NCBI GenBank assembly: GCA_017633865.1
Contig: JAGBOM010000203.1
Span: 1 to 10,586 of the forward strand
Source: Opitutales bacterium
GTDB lineage: Bacteria > Verrucomicrobiota > Verrucomicrobiia > Opitutales > Intestinicryptomonadaceae
DNA: 10,586 bases
Direction: 5' to 3'
The notes beneath the pieces were generated by a model. It worked only from the letters and a program-made list of their open reading frames with translations, was not told the DNA's origin and searched no databases. How positions within the stretch are numbered: position 1 is the first letter of the stretch; each line of letters starts with the position of its first letter. Shown one piece after another: positions 8,148-10,586 of this stretch. A program made the position numbers and the translations under genes.

Positions 8148-9059
8148 TTATCTCCTTTCGAATTTAAGTTTGCGTTGTTTGTAAAATATCGCCAGTTCGT
8201 TGTCGAGCAGTTTCGCCAGCGCCCTTTGCCCGCCGCAGGTAAGCCTTTCGGCTTTTGAAAGGTTTATGAGGCGCGCGCAGAAAAAGAGCCAGTTTTTAAT
8301 TTTTTCAAACTCAATCGTGCCGCTGTGCTGGCGGAACTCGACCGTGCCGTGCCGCCAGTAGCTTTGGCTGTTGAGCTTGAAATAGCGGCTTCGCTCGGTG
8401 ACCGCCTTTTCGAGCTCGATCAAACTTTGCGCGTTTTGCATCTTTTCTCTCCAGTTTCGCACTTTGAGGCTCTTGCAGAAACGATTATGCCTTCTGGACG
8501 GCGGCATAAAGGAGTCGATGTCGCTTTCGAGCGTTGCGTAGTTTATGTACAGGTTGCGCCAGACCGAAATTTTATCCTTAAAATCGTCTGTGCCAAAATG
8601 GGCATGGAAGCCGCAGGTTTTGTTTATGCCGGCTCCGGCTTCTGCCAGGGCTTCGCTTACCAGCCTTACCTGCTCCAAGCCGCTTTGCCCTTTTAAAACT
8701 GGGCTTACAAGCTCATATCCGCCGGAAACCGAGGCGTCGGAAACGATTTTCCAGTGGGTGCGCCTGTTGTGATTGTAGCCCTCGATTTCGCAGGCAATGC
8801 CTTTTGCGCGAATCGCGTTGCGAAGCAGAACCTTGTTGCCGTGTATGATTTCAAGCTCGATGCCGAATGTTCTGTCAAAAACAAAATCGCCCTCCGGCGA
8901 GAGAGGGCGATTGTTGTATTTAGCGTAAACATTTTGGACGAATCCGTATCCGACTCCCAGCAGTCGGGCAACCTCCGTTCGGGTTTTGCCCTCGTCGAAG
9001 AGGCGGCGCATTTTATCGGATTTTGACAGGTTTGATTGGATTATTTCTTCGATTGTCAT
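8148..9059 (-). CDS. Predicted amidoligase (Amidoligase_2-like) with N-terminal helix-turn-helix
   Basis: This 303-residue protein has two parts. Residues about 12-48 form a helix-turn-helix-like segment (TRTEVARLLGVGYGFVQNVY, 27-45). From about residue 60 come the marks of the putative amidoligase family with a glutamine-synthetase/GCS-type fold: FGIELE (65-70), W103 with SDAS (107-110), YELVSP (115-120), CGFHAHFG (149-156), PPSRR (186-190) and TVEFRQHSGT (239-248). The acidic residues in FGIELE, YELVSP and VEFRQ, together with the HAH histidines, are the expected metal and ATP ligands. Enzymes of this family are predicted to join a carboxyl group to an amine with ATP and are common in phages and plasmids; the substrate is unknown. 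The ATG at 9059 has no good Shine-Dalgarno. It lies downstream of the methyltransferase terminator and is coupled to the 76-aa gene after it. Confidence 0.88.
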   Translation of the reverse strand: MTIEEIIQSNLSKSDKMRRLFDEGKTRTEVARLLGVGYGFVQNVYAKYNNRPLSPEGDFVFDRTFGIELEIIHGNKVLLRNAIRAKGIACEIEGYNHNRRTHWKIVSDASVSGGYELVSPVLKGQSGLEQVRLVSEALAEAGAGINKTCGFHAHFGTDDFKDKISVWRNLYINYATLESDIDSFMPPSRRHNRFCKSLKVRNWREKMQNAQSLIELEKAVTERSRYFKLNSQSYWRHGTVEFRQHSGTIEFEKIKNWLFFCARLINLSKAERLTCGGQRALAKLLDNELAIFYKQRKLKFERR

Positions 9060-9133
9060 GGCTTAAATTTGATTGTGCTGCGTACACACGCTCTGAAAGC
9101 CATCGAAGTCAAGTCTTTCGGCAAATTTTTTTG

Positions 9134-9164
9134 AAAAAAAAAGCCGGTTTAATTATCCGGCTTT
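9134..9164 (-). terminator. Intrinsic terminator overlapping the methyltransferase stop
   Basis: On the minus strand, AAAGCCGG (9164-9157) pairs perfectly with CCGGCTTT (9147-9140), followed by a run of T down to 9134. The first stem arm is formed by the last codons of the methyltransferase gene, and its TAA stop (9151-9149) lies in the loop. The stem is also flanked by A/T on the other side, so it may work weakly in both directions. Confidence 0.85.
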
Positions 9165-9613
9165 AAAAAGATAACGAAGTGCGTTTTTTGCTTTTTATGC
9201 AGAATTACCGGCTGAACCACGGTAAGGCGTAAAATATCCGGCAGTTTAATGTCGATTTCCGACCATTTAAAAATCAGCGTTCCGCCAGTTTTAAGAACGC
9301 GGAAGCATTCTTTAAAGCCCTGCGCCAAGTCTTCCCGCCAGTTTTTGGAAAGCTTGCCGTATTTTTTAAAAAGCCACGATTTTTCGCCGTGATGCGTAAG
9401 GTGTGGCGGATCGAAAAGAACCATCGCAAAGCTTTCGTCAGGGAACGGAATATTGCGGAAATCGCCAATAACATCGGGCGAAACCCTGAAAACGCGTCCG
9501 TCGCACAAAGTGCACTCCAATTCGCGATTATCCATGTAAACAGCCCGAGCGTCCTCTTTATTATGCCACCACATCCGCCCGCCGCAGCAAACGTCAAGAA
9601 TTTGTTTTTTCAT
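9149..9613 (-). CDS. Small phage-type SAM-dependent methyltransferase
   Basis: This 154-residue class I methyltransferase is short for the fold and has no separate target-recognition domain. The SAM-binding motif is ILDVCCGGRMWW (5-16), followed by the acidic strand end VYMDNR (25-30). DFRNIPF (51-57) precedes the catalytic-type LFDPPHL (66-72), and VLKTGGTLIFKW (106-117) forms the late strands. DPPH resembles the DPPY/NPPY motif of N6-adenine and N4-cytosine amino-methyltransferases. The whole pattern resembles a compact methyltransferase often seen in prophages; the substrate (DNA or another amino group) is unproven. The ATG at 9613 has an excellent AAAAGGAG seven bases upstream and overlaps by 20 bases the end of the 71-aa gene, indicating one operon. 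No restriction partner is visible. Confidence 0.87.
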   Translation of the reverse strand: MKKQILDVCCGGRMWWHNKEDARAVYMDNRELECTLCDGRVFRVSPDVIGDFRNIPFPDESFAMVLFDPPHLTHHGEKSWLFKKYGKLSKNWREDLAQGFKECFRVLKTGGTLIFKWSEIDIKLPDILRLTVVQPVILHKKQKTHFVIFLKPDN

Positions 9614-9809
9614 GTAACTGCTCCTTTTCTAAAAAATAATTTTCACAAGCTCTTTTTGCTTTTTGGCAAGAATGATAATATCCGAGCCCAAATACTTTAA
9701 ATCCGACGCTATTTGATATGATGACATCTGCACTCCATTTGCCTTGTTGAATAAAACTCACATGAAAAGTATAATTTCGCTCTCGCGCCGTTTTGTTAGT
9801 CCATTCCAT
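9594..9809 (-). CDS. Small protein of unknown function upstream of methyltransferase
   Basis: This 71-residue protein has no membrane segment or signal peptide. A core around GKWSADVIISNSVGFKVFGLGYYHS (23-47) looks like a short beta hairpin or sheet, followed by a helical Lys/Glu-rich end with KAKRACENYFLEKEQ (50-64). This strand-strand-helix pattern is common among small phage proteins, but I do not recognise the family. Its last 20 bases overlap the start of the methyltransferase, so they are co-transcribed. There is no Shine-Dalgarno before the ATG. Instead a TATAAG hexamer lies five bases upstream on the minus strand, which would fit a leaderless transcript, though that is weak evidence. 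The overlap and open frame support a real gene. Confidence 0.65.
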   Translation of the reverse strand: MEWTNKTARERNYTFHVSFIQQGKWSADVIISNSVGFKVFGLGYYHSCQKAKRACENYFLEKEQLHEKTNS

Positions 9810-9862
9810 AGATACTTATATTTCTATTTACTCGTTGAGGGAAAGTCTTTCTCTGATAAAGT

Positions 9863-9868
9863 TTGACA
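9863..9868 (+). promoter_or_regulatory. Consensus -35-like TTGACA without a clear -10
   Basis: A perfect TTGACA lies 22 bases upstream of the TTG start at 9891. The hexamer at the expected -10 position (TTAATT, 9886-9891) is poor and would overlap the start codon. It also belongs to the recurring TTTGAC motif seen at 7628, 7712 and 7753, so it may be something other than a promoter. Confidence 0.2.
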
Positions 9869-9890
9869 ACGTTATCTGACGGGGCTTAAT

Positions 9891-10421
9891 TTGGTAAGAG
9901 TGCAAGCGGATTTCCTCGAAGTTGGCGACGAGTTTTATCTTGCAAGACCGGCTAAGTCATACGGATTGCTCTGGTATTATTCGGGGCAAACTTCGCTTAT
10001 GACGGTTTCTTCGGTTAACAACGGCTGGGCTACAGGCAGCGCAGTCGAGTTTGTCCACAACAGCGGTTCATTTTCCATTCATTCGGCAATAAACACTATT
10101 GCTTCCGCCCCCATTACGCTTTTTGTTTTTGCGAAAACATATCCGCAGCGGTCGTTGCAGGTGAAAATCAAGAAAACCACGGAGTTTTTCGACAAAAACA
10201 TGGGCGTGACGCTTCCTCCGACGGTTAATGACAGGTTCTTTCCCGTATCCGCGCTGTCGGGAATTGAAGCGCAGGAGGTCAACTCGTCGACAATCCCGAA
10301 TTTCAATGAATATAAGGCTATGATTGCCAACCACGGCCTTATAAAGGCCAAGCCGTCCACAATACGCGAAATTTACCCTGGACTCTGGATGAGGGAAACT
10401 TTCGAAACCGAAGCGCGATAA
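9891..10421 (+). CDS. Unrecognised protein fragment, possibly phage structural
   Basis: A 176-codon frame runs from TTG at 9891, the first usable start after a stop at 9864-9866, to a TAA at 10421; GTG at 9900 is the alternative. There is no ATG or convincing Shine-Dalgarno. The translation is rich in Ser, Thr, Ala and aromatic residues and lacks a signal peptide. The first half (SGSFSIHSAINTIASAPI) reads like the end of one beta-rich repeat. The second half, ending in YPGLWMRETFETEAR, reads like the start of another. This suggests a middle piece of a longer phage tail-fibre or surface protein, cut off at both ends. The resemblance is loose and I name no family. It is on the opposite strand to the neighbouring cassette. 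It may be a pseudogene remnant. Confidence 0.5.
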   Translation: MVRVQADFLEVGDEFYLARPAKSYGLLWYYSGQTSLMTVSSVNNGWATGSAVEFVHNSGSFSIHSAINTIASAPITLFVFAKTYPQRSLQVKIKKTTEFFDKNMGVTLPPTVNDRFFPVSALSGIEAQEVNSSTIPNFNEYKAMIANHGLIKAKPSTIREIYPGLWMRETFETEAR

Positions 10422-10530
10422 AAAAGGCTGCGGAACATCAAGCCATGCAACCCTTCAAAAACCACATTGCAATAATCCTGCAAACGCATTGCAAGCTTCG
10501 CTCAGAAAAACCTCTCTAAACTCTAAAATT

Positions 10531-10546
10531 GGTCAAACGTTTGGCA
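10531..10546. promoter_or_regulatory. Palindromic operator-like site
   Basis: GGTCAAACGTTTGGCA contains a perfect 10-bp palindrome CAAACGTTTG with a central CG, the general look of LacI-family operators. The gene it might control lies beyond the window. It is also the only plus-strand copy of the GGTCAAA motif. The call rests on a single site. Confidence 0.25.
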
Positions 10547-10586
10547 TTCCTGTTCAAACCGAGCGGCGGGATACATTTTCGCTCAA

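Overview
The window looks like a moderately GC-rich bacterial chromosome with conserved housekeeping genes on the left (about 1-7445) and an AT-richer accessory stretch on the right (about 7450-10586). No rRNA, tRNA or taxon-specific marker is present, so the organism is uncertain. The codon style, the weak or missing Shine-Dalgarno before smc, and a long divergent SMC are compatible with a gut-type Verrucomicrobiota (Opitutales/Puniceicoccales-like). That is an impression, not a demonstration.

Left part. The window opens inside the C-terminal nuclease domain of an AddB-like protein (+). It overlaps by ATGA the start of a complete AddA-like helicase-nuclease (500-3655, +), which has all the UvrD-type helicase motifs and its own C-terminal PD-(D/E)XK nuclease. 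Together they form an addB-addA operon for double-strand-break end processing and recombination. A strong hairpin with A and T runs on either side (3673-3718) separates addA from the convergent smc gene (3726-7445, -), which encodes the 1239-aa chromosome condensation ATPase.

Middle. The 464-base gap 7446-7909 has no convincing gene. It holds two hairpins shaped like plus-strand terminators, a 10-bp tandem repeat (four units), several copies of a TTTGACC motif, and the terminator of the next minus-strand operon.

Right part. Four minus-strand genes form a small phage-type cassette. A 71-aa unknown protein is coupled to a small SAM-dependent methyltransferase with a DPPH motif. Then, after a terminator, comes a predicted amidoligase (Amidoligase_2-like, glutamine-synthetase/GCS-type ligase fold) with an N-terminal helix-turn-helix, coupled to a 76-aa unknown protein. 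A plus-strand fragment (9891-10421) without ATG looks like a piece of a larger phage or surface protein. The most interesting item is the HTH-amidoligase and its coupled 76-residue partner, a possible peptide- or protein-modifying pair that I cannot assign to a described system.
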